The notes: generated from the sequence alone by a model not told the origin. Positions 10,896 to 22,292 are shown, numbered from the stretch's first letter. The stretch is DNA of 64,000 nt from Theocolax elegans (GCA_026168455.1 CM047426.1:65935342-65999341); one strand, 5' to 3'. Numbers and translations: made by a program.

Positions 10896-13807
10896 ACTTT
10901 TTTTTTTTTATATTTATTTAAGCAAGTTAATTAAATAATGATTATTTTTTTAATTTTAAATTTATATAAATATATTTTTAACTGTTAATTTAATTATTAT
11001 ATTATAATTGAAATAAATTTAATATGTCCTCAAAAATATATTCGCTTAATATCAATAAAAACTTATTATTATTATTATTATTATTATTATTGTTATATAG
11101 TAAATGCAACTAGATTAATTGCAATTTAAAAACAAATTATAAATAGAGACTGATAATACGAAAACCGCCGACAATGAATTGGCACGTAGCTTCCTCAAAT
11201 TAACTTGTCGATCCTGTATGTAATATATTACTCAAATATTATATTTTATGAAATATAACAAAATGCAATAACATTTTTAAAAATGTTATTCTCTTCCACC
11301 TAGGAATTGGTTTTATTATATTAAACAATTTTCATTCAATTCTTCACTTAATGTGTTCTTGTTCCGAAATAATTATTTAACTATTAGGTAAAATATCCAT
11401 TCGCGGGGCAAAATAACATAACACGTACGTTAAACTAGTGAAAAATATCCCGTCGAAACACTACTTACTTGCAAATAATAAAATAATCAAAATAAAAAAA
11501 TAGACCAATGATATATATCTAAAGTCGGATAATCGTAAGCGAGGGTAACTTCTTTTACGGGGCAGAAAAATCATGAGAATTGGAGGTGTAGGAAATGATG
11601 GACATATATAGACGTTATAGATATAAACCGCGCACTAAATGCTGATTTTAATTTATTCAAATATAATTTTGTATGGTATCTATTAGGAATATAAGAAATT
11701 ATCTTTTTTTGCTTTTCTTTGAATTTTCTAAAAATATTTTATTCCAAAAATATGGTTAGTTCAACATTAGATTACTTTATAAGTAAACAAAATTTTAATA
11801 AAAATTACATTTAAATTATGATCTTTTTCTTAAAAACCAATCCATGAAAGATTTTGATTTACAGTATAATTCTATTATTATTACGTTCAATTTCCACGAT
11901 CTTTTTCAACATATTTGATGAATTATTTTCGGAGATATGAGCAATCAAATATTTTGCACAAAAATATATAATGCTTAATAACTTCGATAGTAGTAGATAT
12001 TTTGAGCTGAAAAACAATAGGAATCAAAACTACCCGAAAGACTATTCTTTCCCAAAATTTCAAGTGGATTAAATGCTTTTTATTCCCGAAAATCTTCGAC
12101 ACAGAAAACCCAATTTTTTCACTATTTTATTTTTTAAATTGAAAACTAGTTGATATAATTTCTTGAAATTTTAACAGTTTATGACCATTAAAATGTTCCT
12201 TCATTTTAATTTTTTCAGCACATTTGACCAATACATTGTTGAAATATAAAATATTTTCAAAAAAATTATTTTTTTTAAATAACAAAAAGCTAATAGAGTT
12301 AATTTGGCAAACCAAAGTCGAGCAGATAGATTTTTGTATTCTCTACAAAGTACATTTGATCTATTTAAACAAATCAATGGTTCGAAATATAAAAAGTAAA
12401 TTATACACGCAAGCTAAGTGATATTGATTTAGCTGTTTAGAAAATACAGCTATATACATACATACACACAGGCATATCTATATAGATATTTTCCAAAAAT
12501 ACGAGATTTTGACTCCTGACATGTTAAAACATACTTCTAACATGTTTTTAGCGAATCAATAAATTTTACTATTACAAAACTTCCTCCATGACGAAGCAAA
12601 ATCTATCCTCTCAATTATTGCTTTTTTCAAATTATCTTTAGTAGTTTTTATGTTATTTAAAAAAAAAGATTTTTTTAAATATATAATAACTGTGAAATTA
12701 ATCAGTCCAATATCCTGATAAAGTTTACAATGAACATTTTAATGGCCATAAACTAGAAAATTCAAGTACTTATAATTGATGGTATTGATACAAAAAATAA
12801 AAAAGAGAAAACTGTGTTTTTTATGATGAACGATTTTGGGAATAAAAAACATTTGATCCACTTGAAAGTTTGAGAAAGAATAGTCTTTTTGGTAGTTTCG
12901 ATCGCTATTGCTCTTCAGCTAAAAATATCTTCTACTATCGAAGTTATTAAGCATTATATATTTTTGTACAAAATGTTTGATTGCTCATATCTCAGCAACT
13001 ATTCGATCAAATATATTGAAAAAATATTATGTTGATGAAATATGACAATAACAATATGCTGTAAAAACTTGAAAACATTTTGCACAAGAATAAAGAATTG
13101 CATTAAATTAAGAATTGAATGAAAATTTTTTATTTTAATAAATCCAATTTCTTGTTGGAAAAAAATACATTTTTTTTTTAAATATTATAAAATTTTGTTT
13201 TATTTAATTAAATATTATAATAGAAAAATATATTACGTGTAGATATTGATCAACGTATCATTTAGAGGAAGCTACGTGCCAATTTTATTATTGTTTAAAT
13301 AATTTGATGAATATTTTTCGCGACTTACTTTTTTATAATATTTTGCTGATTTTAATGTTTTTGTAATAATATTTAAATATAATAATATATAAATATATTA
13401 TAGTTAAAATTTATAATATGTATAACACAAAATATTTAAATTAATAGCATACATTTAGTGCTTATTTAATCTTTATTATTAGATTTCACTAACTTTAAAC
13501 TAATAAATATTTATTAAATCTAATAATGTAAATTAAGGTAGGATAAAAAATTTATGTCCGTATGTGTAAATGTCATTATTTACTAACTTAAATATTTTCT
13601 TACATATATTACTTATTTTAAGTGTAATATATATTACAAAATATTTAAATTTGTAAAATGTGATGAAAAAAGTAAGTGACAAAAATGTTAATTATTAACA
13701 AAAAAATATATTTGATAATTACAATTATTTATTAAATTATGTAAACAATATTAAAAAAAAAATATTTTCAGGATTTGAACTCACGCTTTTACCGTTTGCG
13801 AAAAACG

Positions 13808-14017
13808 ATGAGGACGCCGAACAGGCATGCTTACCGAATTTACAGATTCAAACTTTACAACGCGAATTTTTAATTTTTTAAAATTTTATGAGTTGTCCCC
13901 GCTAGCTTTTATTAAAACCTAGTGGGGACAACTCATAAAATTACAAAAAAATAAAAACTCCCGTTGTAAAGTTTGAATCCATAAATGTCGGTAAGCATGC
14001 CTGTTCGGCGTCCTCTT
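13808..14017. repeat. Secondary palindrome within the right arm
   Basis: AGGACGCCGAACAGGCATGC (from about 13,810) is mirrored at about 13,998-14,017. Between them GAGTTGTCCCC (13,890) and GGGGACAACTC (13,925) pair around a short spacer. This 200-bp palindrome has no equal in the left arm, so it arose or inserted after the large palindrome formed. Confidence 0.6.
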
Positions 14018-14418
14018 AACGCTCGCGATTGCCTTAACATATTACTATTGTTAAATCGAAACTTGTATTTAAGTTGTGCCCCTTGGGGGAGCTTAGGGAT
14101 AGATTATGTTTATTATAATTTTAAGTTAATATTATAAACATAAAATTTATACATGTATATTTCGTTCCTATATATATTTTTATTATGATAATAAAACTCG
14201 CTTCTTTCTAAAAAATATTTCTTCTTCATTCTTTCTCCTTCCCCTTCTCTACGGCAACCGTTCGCCGGACAAGCTCCTCCCCCTTTATTTCTTTCTCACT
14301 TCAATTGTGCAAATGGTTTGATCGACCACCGCGACGGGGCGCTAATTTACAGAACAAATTTGTTGACTCGCTCTCGCCCATGCTCATCGGCAATCTCTAT
14401 ACTAATCTCTAGTATTAG

Positions 14419-14575
14419 ACACTGAAAAGAATTGGCATAAAAGGCTGATATCGGAAATGATCCATATCAAGTAAGAAATTAATACAATTAATGTAAAAGA
14501 TAATACAAAGAGTCTTAGCCAACATTATAATAACATTATTAATAATATTAAATTAAAATCAAAATTGTGAGAAAA
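14419..14575 (+). pseudogene. Penelope-like element, 3' end resumed after the insertion
   Basis: The first codons encode DTEKNWHKRLISEMIHIK, exactly the block that normally follows the NDATVL sequence ending at 10,448. It continues through NTINVKDNTKSLSQHYNNII and then loses similarity. This shows that 10,449-14,410 is an insertion and that the Penelope copy was already in place before it. Confidence 0.8.
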
Positions 14576-15117
14576 AAATTTCTTTCTTTAGTGACATAAC
14601 CTAAAACTATATTTATCAGAAGGTGCTTAACTATAGATCAAGTTGCGCGTTGATCGATTGCAAATATGCGCGATTGACAATTTGAGCATACACGACGCGG
14701 CAAATTTAAAAGTGAATTATTACATTTTTACTCACCAAATAAATTTATTTAATTATAATTATAGAGCGAAGCATTAGAGATTATTCTTGTCTATTATTTA
14801 GAGCATCTATGCTATTATTTATACGTTTTATACGTGTATACTAATGACAAAATAGTAAGTAGTGCAAATAATATTATAATGTAATACAATTGCCACAAAA
14901 TTACTAATATGTATAAGAAGATGTTTTGAAACATTTTTATATTGATATTATTAATAAAGGAGTATCGCTGGAATGTAAACAGTTTGTATTACGTCTTTCC
15001 AGTGTACTATTATAACGCGCGCTACTACGTCCATTCTCATTATCCATCTATCTACTGGACAAATTATACGTCACAACAATATACAGCTAAACTATAAATT
15101 CAAGTGCAAATATTAAA
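14576..15117. other. AT-rich spacer, nothing recognised
   Basis: No coding frame, RNA gene or repeat pair found. It may include the promoter region of the recombinase gene that starts at 15,118, but I see no clear core promoter element. Confidence 0.4.
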
Positions 15118-16224
15118 ATGAGTTCTGAGGACAGTGACTACGAAGAAGAATTGCCACCTACAATAAGTGAGAAAGCGAAATAAAATAAAATAAAATAAGT
15201 TTAAATTTATTACCGGATCATTCAAAACGGCTTTATGTTGCAACATACAATCAATTTAAAGAATGGCGTAAAAAGAAGAAAACCTCATCGTTAGCCGAAG
15301 AATTATTTTTAGTTTATTTTAAAGAACTCTCTGAGACACTAGCCCCATCAACGTTATGGGCTAAATATTCCATGCTCAAAGCCACAGTTAAAAATATTCA
15401 TAATATCGACATAAGCCTCTATCATCAAGTAGTAGCGTTTAAAAAAAAACCAATGCCAAATATAAAAAGAATAAAGCTAAAATATTTTCGTGTGATGAAG
15501 GTAATAAATTCATCAATGAAGCACCTGACGAAATATACTTATGTTATAAGGTAAACACAAATTGTTTATAAAAATCTCGTTGTATATAATAAGTTTGTAA
15601 ATTATCGTCTTTGTTTTGATGCCTTAGGTTATTTTGATCGTTGGAATTACGGGGGCATGCAGACGTAGCGAAATAGCAGATATAACAATGGAATACGTGC
15701 AGGTCAACCCGGCAATGTCAATGATATTAAATCGAATTCCAAAGACCAAAAACAGTATTGAACGATCTTTTACAATTACAGGAAATTTTTATAATATACT
15801 CCGCATCAAAATTATCGCCACAAGATTTTTGACAGAAAAATTGCCATTTTTTAAATGCTTGTAGCTCGGTCAATTTTCATCGTATTGAGATCATTTATTT
15901 TTGTTTTGTAGGGAATTATGTGCACTTTGAGGAAAAAATAATGCCTAATAGCTGCGAGATAATGCCACATTGCTATGTTTTAATCAGGCCTAAAATAAAA
16001 TGTCTTAATAGACCAAAAATTTTTTTTTTTAAAAACAACAAATACCGCCTTAAAGTAGACTTTTTAACGAGTATTTTAAAAAAAAAAGTTGGCTCTCTAC
16101 GACTTTTTTTGACCGAGTTATGCCATTTTAAAGATCTTCCTATGTTTTAGTCAAATACTGCCAACATCAGCATTACCCGATGCGTACCGCGAGGAGGTTG
16201 TTGGTCGGACTTACGCATCATTGT

Positions 16225-16240
16225 GGCCCTGAAAAGGGCC
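16225..16240 (-). promoter_or_regulatory. Histone-mRNA-type 3' stem-loop (left arm)
   Basis: On - the 16 bases read GGCCCTTTTCAGGGCC: a 6-bp GC-rich stem with a UUUC loop, preceded by ACAATC and followed by ACAATG. This matches the metazoan replication-dependent histone mRNA 3' stem-loop consensus, the site bound by SLBP. No histone coding sequence is visible upstream. Confidence 0.5.
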
Positions 16241-16856
16241 GATTGTGTGAACCGTTTCTTACATTAGGGACCCCGCGGCTCGTCACTTCCGCAGTATTTT
16301 TTGTCTCCAAATTTTTAGTTGCTATGTACTCTGTATAGCAAACTTAATGCTGAATGAGCTTTCGCCTTAACTTTTGACCAGTATCCCGGCGTAAATTTTT
16401 GCTTTATTTTTTAATTGATTTGTTGGTAGAGTTGATAATTTTACCGAAAGTATAGAGATGCATTGTTAAATGTACCGAAAATGTAGAGGTGTAATTTTAA
16501 ATAAAGCTACACTTTTCATGGGTTAATTTTAAAAAAAAACGAATAGCAATGTGGTTTCTTTGTTTATGAGATTTTAAGATAGCTCTCGGGGCACGAATTT
16601 GTTTTAAATGTAACCTGATAATTTAGTAGTAGCTGCTATTAATATTCATACTATCCTAAAAGAACACATAATCCCTACAAAACAAAAAAAGATTATCTCA
16701 ATACATTGAAAATTGATTAAATTACAAGCATTTGAAACATGGCCATTTTTTGAATGCTTGTAATTCGATCAATTTTCATCGCATTGAGATAATTTTTTTT
16801 GTTTTATTGGGGATTCAGACAGCGGGTCCCTAATGTAAGAAACGGTTCACACAATC

Positions 16857-16872
16857 GGCCCTTTTCAGGGCC
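16857..16872 (+). promoter_or_regulatory. Histone-mRNA-type 3' stem-loop (right arm)
   Basis: This is the same 16-base hairpin as in the left arm, here on +, with the same flanks. Because the element is palindromic, the two copies point inward and outward symmetrically. The bases from CACACAATC to ACAATGATGCGTAAG are conserved between arms. Confidence 0.5.
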
Positions 16873-17806
16873 ACAATGATGCGTAAGTCCGACCAACAAC
16901 CTCCTCGCGGTACGCATAGAGTAATGCTGATGTTGGCAGTATTTGACTAAAACATAGGAAGATCTTTAAAATGACATAACTCGGTCAAAAAAAGTCGTAG
17001 GGAGTCAACTTTTTTTTAAAATACTTGTTAAAAAGTCTACTTTAAGGTAGTATTTGTTGTTTTTTGAAAAAAAATGTTTGGTAATCCAGGTAAACGTGCA
17101 AACTATTGCGTTGTTTAAGAAAAGGAAGTTGGTAGGCCTGATTAAGACATAGCAATGTGGCATTATCTCGCAGCTATTAGGCATTATTTTTTCCTCAAAG
17201 TGCACATAATTCCCTACAAAACAAAAAAAATGATCTCAATACGATGAAAATTGACCGAGCTACAAGCATTTAAAAAATGGCAATTTTTCTGTGAAAAATC
17301 TTGTGGCGATAATTTTGATGCGGAGTGCATATACAAGAAGTACATCAATTGAAGGCCTGTAAATGCGAATCGCTTCATAATCCGTTACGACAAGGGAAAA
17401 TGCAGTCAGCAACCTGTAGGCATAAATACCATAGGTAACGCACCTAAAAAAATAGCCGAATGGTTAAATCTGCCAGAGCCCACCTTGTACACAGGTCACA
17501 CGTTTCGAAGGACGTCAGCAACATTGCTCGCGGACGGAGGTGGCAATGAAACAGTGATAATGAGACATGGTGGATGGAAATCAGACGAATCTATTCATGG
17601 TAAAAAAGAAATAAATAAAAAATTAATGAGTTGCATGAATATAAACCAGTCCGAAAAAATAGAAAATAATTTACCAGAATTTTCCAAGAAAAACCAATGC
17701 ACAGTTAAAAAAGTAATAGATGAAAATGTACAAACAACAGCAACTTTTCAAATCCAAGACCAAGTACAAATTAATTAAAATATTATAGAGAGTTCAAACG
17801 ACATCA

Positions 17807-18068
17807 ATTATGATTATTTCTTGATAAAATAGGTGATTTATATTTAATAAATAAGAGTAGGCTATTATATCTAAATATCTAGTTTTATTAATCACAGCGT
17901 TACAAAGAAGGTTCTTCTCTTAAGGCGGTCGAACAAGGAGAGTGAGAGCTCCCGAGCGAAAGCAGCAAACAACCACTCGGTGGCGCTGCAAGTAGCGACA
18001 CGGATTGTTATACATACATAGACTCCATACATACATATACATATGATAGTATTGTATATACTCCAACA
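17807..18068 (-). mobile_element. Copia-type 3' LTR
   Basis: Read on -, it starts TGTTGGAGTATATAC next to a polypurine tract (AAGAGGGAG, 18,069-18,079) and contains AATAAAAC as a poly(A) signal. A plausible end is GAAATAATCA at 17,807. A TG...CA LTR of about 260 bp fits Copia. The inner boundary is firm; the outer one is my estimate, because no second LTR copy is present for comparison. Confidence 0.55.
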
Positions 18069-18239
18069 CTCCCTCTTAATCTAGTCGCGGTACATTAACA
18101 ATTTGAACATTTTGTTTCTGTAATGTTTTTAGCTACACTTATAAAATACATTTATCTCAATTAATCTTTGATTTGCAGTTCTACCACAGATGATTTCTGT
18201 TGGTGTTCATTTTCACCGTTTAACCCCTTTTCAATATCT

Positions 18240-18762
18240 TAAACTATTCGACGTCCCAATTGTCAAATTCCTTGTTGGGTTGATCTGTAATCATACAAAT
18301 AAAAGGTTAATTTATATCCATATTAAGTATTTGTAAAGTTAATATTTTGTGTATTGAAAAAGTCAATGATTTTGTAAATATATCAGCGAGTTGATTTCTA
18401 GATTTAATCTAAATTACATCTACGTATCCTTTATTAACACATTCCTTCACATAACATTCACGTCTTTCAACCATATGACGAAGTTTATTATTACCACTCG
18501 TCTTAGTGCAAGTAATTGCAACTGAATTATCACAGAATAGTTGCATAGGATAGAAGTCTTTACCTAACACGAATTTAAGTGAATTATGAATATGATGACT
18601 AATATGAATGAGAAAAGGCTTCCAAATTATCCACGTTTTTATCATTTTATTTCACGATTATTAACTTTATTCCATACTATAGGTGTAACTACTGATTTAG
18701 TCTTATCAAAACCGAATTTTTAAAGCATTTTATTTATAAATTTTTCTTGGCTTAAATGCCAC
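18240..18762 (-). pseudogene. Copia RT tail and RNase H fragment
   Basis: On -, SQEKFINKML followed by KFGFDKTKSVVTPMV is the end of the Copia reverse transcriptase domain. After another internal loss it continues LFCDNSVAITCTKTSG and NKLRHMVERRECYVKE (RNase H, with the DN of the active site). It then gives QLADIFTKSL, the usual C-terminal motif of Copia pol. The catalytic RT core (YxDD region) is absent. Stops interrupt the frame near 18,420 and 18,650. Confidence 0.7.
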
Positions 18763-19379
18763 AGCGTTGCTGAACTAATCGAGTTACTTTTCAAATTACG
18801 ACTATCTTTGTATTCTAAGTTTTCATTGTTATCAACATAACTTTCATCTATTGTAGAGTTTATCTTTCTGTTATTTAATGTTGCTATCAAGTCTAATTGT
18901 TTAGTCAAATATCTATTGATTTCATTATTATTTTTATTTAGATTATTTATATCTATATTTTTATCGTTTTTATCAATTTCCATTTTATTATCGACATTCA
19001 AATCATTATTTCTAATAGTTTCATCAGGTTTCACATTTTGCTCATCAATTATTTTACTTTTGCTTCGCGTGTTATAATTATGTTTAATATCTCTATCACC
19101 TATCAAAGCGGCTGATTCACTATTGCAATTATCCATATTGTTATCGTTAAGTATTTTAAGTTTAATCAGTCAAAAGGGTTTTTTATAGATTTCTGTAATT
19201 AAACTTTTTTCTGAAACTGGGTCATAAATATCTATAATCTTGTTATTTAAATATATAGCTAGACCTTTATCTACAAAATTCCTTAGTGATAATAGGTTTT
19301 CAGTTAATTCTTCTAAATATAATACATCATTTAAAATAAATTCTTTACCATTTAAAGTTTCTAATTTACTAATTCCCAT
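18763..19379 (-). pseudogene. Copia pol fragment: end of protease and pre-integrase region
   Basis: On -, KLETLNGKEFILNDVLYLEELTENLLS is the segment before the Copia GAG-pre-integrase domain. An Asn/Asp-rich linker follows, with HNYNTRSK and a long stretch of Asn, and then ATLWHL, the start of the pre-integrase zinc finger. At 18,765 it is fused directly to the RT tail, so integrase and most of the RT are deleted. One stop separates 19,170 from 19,136. Confidence 0.65.
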
Positions 19380-19576
19380 TCCATTTGTTTATAATTTACC
19401 ATTTTTGTTTAACTCTTGAACTTAACTTAACTCTTGAAAAATCAATTTATACATTACTAAAATGCTCAGTAGCACCTAAATCTACTATAAATTTTACTAA
19501 CGGTCTATTCACTATATTATTATTTACTATTTGAATCTTTATTATTATAAATTATCAATGAATTAAATTCGCATTC

Positions 19577-21518
19577 CTAAGATACAATCATTAAAGAGGA
19601 GCCTTCAGTCTTTTGCGTGTTACTGGCGTTTCTGCTTCTTTCCTTATTTTGATGTTTGCCATCGCCTCTGCGAAAAGTCCTGCTGCCATAGCCTCTGTTC
19701 CTTCTCCCAGTACCAAAACCTCTAGTCGAATTAATGTTATAAGATACGGAGGCGTTATCCATTCGTTGTCTTTTGGATTCAGTCACGTTTGTCATCTCAT
19801 AAGAATTTGATCTCTTCGATCTACAATTTGCAGCTACGTGATTTCCCATCTTGCGGCATTTATAACAGAATATTTGATTAGGGCTAGGACATTCACTGCT
19901 CATGTATCTCTTTAATCCACATTGAAAACATTGAGCCTTATCAGCGAGTCTTGTGGTCCTCATATGACCTTTTTTTATTCGTTCTCGAAATGAATTTTGC
20001 CTTCAATTATGAGAAAATAAGGCAGCTCGTGGTGGTTCCTTTTTTGTTTGAAGAGAATCCTCCTGCAAACCGTAATTTTTTAATTGTTGATATGACAACT
20101 CTTTACCTATAGATTCACGACACATACTATCAACCACGTTAATATTTGGATATGATTCTATAATCGCTTGAAAGAACACGTCTCGCTTTTCTTTCTCATT
20201 TATTTTATCAACACCCAAAATGGCTTCAAGTATTCGAATTGTGTCTTCAAATTTGTCACAGAATTCAACAATAGTACATTTATGTGATTTATATTTAAAT
20301 TTATGAAAATCTCGTCTCGCAGAAGTACTAGTTGTTCTTGTTTCTAATCTCTTAATTTCCTTTAATTTATTCAAAATCTCAATTGGTTCCTTTAAGTCTA
20401 CAATTTTGGAATAATAATTTACATCTATATTATTGATAATATTATCTCTTACGTGATTCTTATCGTTTAAAAGTTTGCTTTCAGGAACTTGTGCTTGCGC
20501 ATTAGAGTCAAGCAAATAATACAATTTTTTAGTTTTTGGGTCCGAGATTAAAAAGACTTTAAACATCTCAAATTTATAGCTTGAGTCTAGTCTATATTTT
20601 CGAATTGCACTATTTTCTGAAGTTACTATTTCTATTTGAATTTTATCTGTTAAACAATTTAACATGTTTAATGTTTCTACATTTTTATTGTTATTTTCAA
20701 TTACAGTCTTGAATTTTTCTTCTATTAATTTACTTATTATAGTTTCAGTCACAATAGTGTTGTTTTGATCATTATTTGTACAAGAATTAAAGTTTTCACT
20801 TGCCCTTTCAGATGAGTATTCTCTTACCCTATCTGGTGACTGGCTGTGCGTTTCTTCATTCCCTTTACCATCTATTATTTCACCATCTTCAAGAGAAGAT
20901 TTTTGCCAAGCTGCTGGACTATATACAAGTCTAGGTACTTGATTGGTTCCACCAATTGCAGATTCGACCTCATTTTTTACATCTGATATTTTTGAGTCAG
21001 TCTCATGGATAGTCAATTTTTCTTCCTTATTTTGTCTTTCCTTTTTATCTAGAAAGGTAAAATCAGATAAAGTCCCTAGCAATTTTTCTTTAAACGCTTC
21101 ATCGGTTAAGTCTTCAGTTGAGTTATCAGAATCGTTAATTTGGTTCGGTTTTGGTATAAACAGCTGTTTTTTAATGATTATATCGTTTCTTTTCTTGAAG
21201 TGCCCAGTCTTAACATCAGTCATTTTGGAAACATCAGTCGCTTCAGTTACATCAATATTATTATTTACAGTCTTTATCAGTTACATCCATGATAACAGGA
21301 GATTTTGTGTTTTCAATTGATGTTGCTTTATTTGCATCAATAGTTATTGACACAGGACCAAACATCTTCTCCATTCCAGTTAACATTTTGTCGACCATTT
21401 GCTGATTAAGTGAGGCCTGTTTAGTGTGGAAGTCATTTTGAGCTTCCACAAGTTTGCTCAATATCTTATTCTCTTGCTCAGCCATTATGCAGTTGAGCAT
21501 AGCCACAGTTAATTGCAA
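19577..21518 (-). pseudogene. Copia gag polyprotein with zinc knuckles
   Basis: Three consecutive frames on - (21,518-21,261; 21,223-20,003; 19,963-19,577) make one gag broken by small frameshifts. The 406-codon part holds the capsid-like helical domain, with KFKYKSHKCTIVEFCDKFED and FQAIIESYPN. The last part has two CCHC knuckles: CFQCGLKRYMSSEC, where the expected His is replaced, and CYKCRKMGNHVAANC, which is intact. An Arg/Gly-rich tail follows. Gag packages the RNA; this copy would need repair of two frameshifts. Confidence 0.7.
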
Positions 21519-21815
21519 AGGAGGTTAAGTCATGATTCTCAAGGGAGTTAATCAACACGTTGTCCGAGATTGTCTTCGATGGTCGCAGTGCTATACCTCC
21601 ATAACTCTTTGAGTGGATGGCCATTCTCTCTCTATTATGCTTAACTCGTCAGCTGTTAAGTGAATGTCGAACTGCAACAACTTTAGTGACGTGGGAGCAA
21701 AGAAAAGTCTACCATCCTGAGTTTTGGCACGCTCAACCTGCGTACGCTGCCAGGATCTGCAGCTCGTATCCACTCTCTCTCGATTATCAATTGAAAACGT
21801 TCCTGATTACCTGGA
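21519..21815 (-). other. Copia 5' leader, no 5' LTR found
   Basis: The sequence upstream of the Copia gag start (on -) has higher GC than its surroundings and includes AACGTGTTGATTAACT, but I cannot find a second copy of the 17,807-18,068 LTR. The element appears truncated at its 5' end near 21,815. A 60-codon frame here shows no similarity I recognise. Confidence 0.4.
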
Positions 21816-22164
21816 AATAGAATATATTGTTAATAAATGCAATAATAAATCAAATTATTATGAAAAGTCTCCGATTCTAGTTAATTTCAATCAGTCAATA
21901 ATTTAATTTGTCAAATATATTATTTATATTCTATTTTATTATTCATTTGATTATTTATATTTTAATAAATCATTTTAAAAAAAAATATCATGTCAAATTA
22001 AAACAAATCTTATCTATGTTAAATTTTGACTCTAAATCGCCCGTGCATGTATTTATTACAAAGTATTATATAAATTTTAATCGGTATTTCCGAACTAATT
22101 TGTGTTGCTCAATATTTTTTCAAATATTGCACAAAACCCTCTTTTATTAGCAACTTCCTTGCAT

Positions 22165-22292
22165 ATCGCTAAGTCTTAAATGTTGCCAGAGGTATTAGAA
22201 AATTAATTAAGGAAAGATCGAGAAAGAAAACAATCAACGTCCCCAGGTCGGGATCGAACCGACGGTCTGCTGCTTCACACTCGTGCTACACA
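22165..22292 (-). other. tRNA-derived (SINE-like) fragment
   Basis: On -, TAGCACGAGTGTG followed about 20 bp later by GTCGGTTCGATCCCGACC has the spacing and sequence of a tRNA A-box, T-stem and B-box. There is no acceptor stem pairing and no full cloverleaf. Downstream on - the sequence CCTCTGGCAACAT is similar to the 3' part of the SINE at 59.4 kb. This is probably a short SINE relic. Confidence 0.4.

Larger units (their letters stand above)
10449..14410. mobile_element. 3.96-kb giant fold-back element with 8-bp target duplication
   Basis: The target duplication AGTATTAG lies at 10,441-10,448 and 14,411-14,418. The ends are inverted repeats sharing AGATTAGTATAGAGATTGCC. Mirrored blocks run inward on both sides: a block with CTAAGCTC and GGGGGCAC (10,733-10,752 / 14,080-14,100), GGCACGTAGCTTCCTC (11,180 / 13,270), and GAGCAATCAAA with TATATAATGCTTAATAACTTCG (11,938-11,985 / 12,930-12,995). 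A near-centre pair lies at about 12,180 / 12,740. So almost the whole element is one decayed palindrome with arms near 1.9 kb. No transposase frame is present. An 8-bp TSD fits hAT or P superfamily mobilisation. Confidence 0.75.
15798..17326. mobile_element. 1.5-kb fold-back element inserted in the recombinase gene
   Basis: The left end ACTCCGCATCAAAATTATCG (15,798 on) is mirrored by the right end (to 17,326). The arms run about 490 bp each (15,798-16,285 and 16,817-17,326). They contain matching weak frames starting MHFEEKIMPNSCEIMP, present in both arms and therefore not evidence of a gene. A shorter copy of the outer arm segment forms a second palindrome in the loop (16,668-16,815), so four related segments are present. 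The target duplication is not clear. Each arm carries the stem-loop listed separately. Confidence 0.7.
15118..17778 (+). pseudogene. Tyrosine recombinase of Crypton type, intron-containing, interrupted
   Basis: ATG at 15,118 opens MSSEDSDYEEELPPTISEKAK. An AAATA microsatellite (15,174-15,200) then adds stops. The frame resumes with LLPDHSKRLY and a core-binding-like domain (TLWAKYSMLKATVKNI). An intron with GT-AG ends (about 15,552-15,628) joins YLCYK to VILIVGITGACRRSEI, which holds the first catalytic Arg. The frame is cut at about 15,797 by a 1.5-kb fold-back insert and resumes near 17,330. It then gives NRFIIRYDKGKC and GHTFRRTSATLLADGG (the HxxR box), then VIMRHGGWKSDES. The nucleophilic Tyr expected shortly after HGGW is not visible. 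The family cuts and rejoins DNA through a covalent tyrosine link. One further stop lies near 17,352. Confidence 0.75.

Noticed and set aside
13760..13830. Possible tRNA gene
   Set aside because: B-box-like words are present, but no acceptor stem and no convincing anticodon arm; treated as tRNA-like sequence within the fold-back element.
15920..17205. Two similar frames starting MHFEEKIMPNSCEIMP
   Set aside because: They are the two arms of one palindrome read in opposite directions; the shared frame reflects DNA symmetry and not selection for protein.
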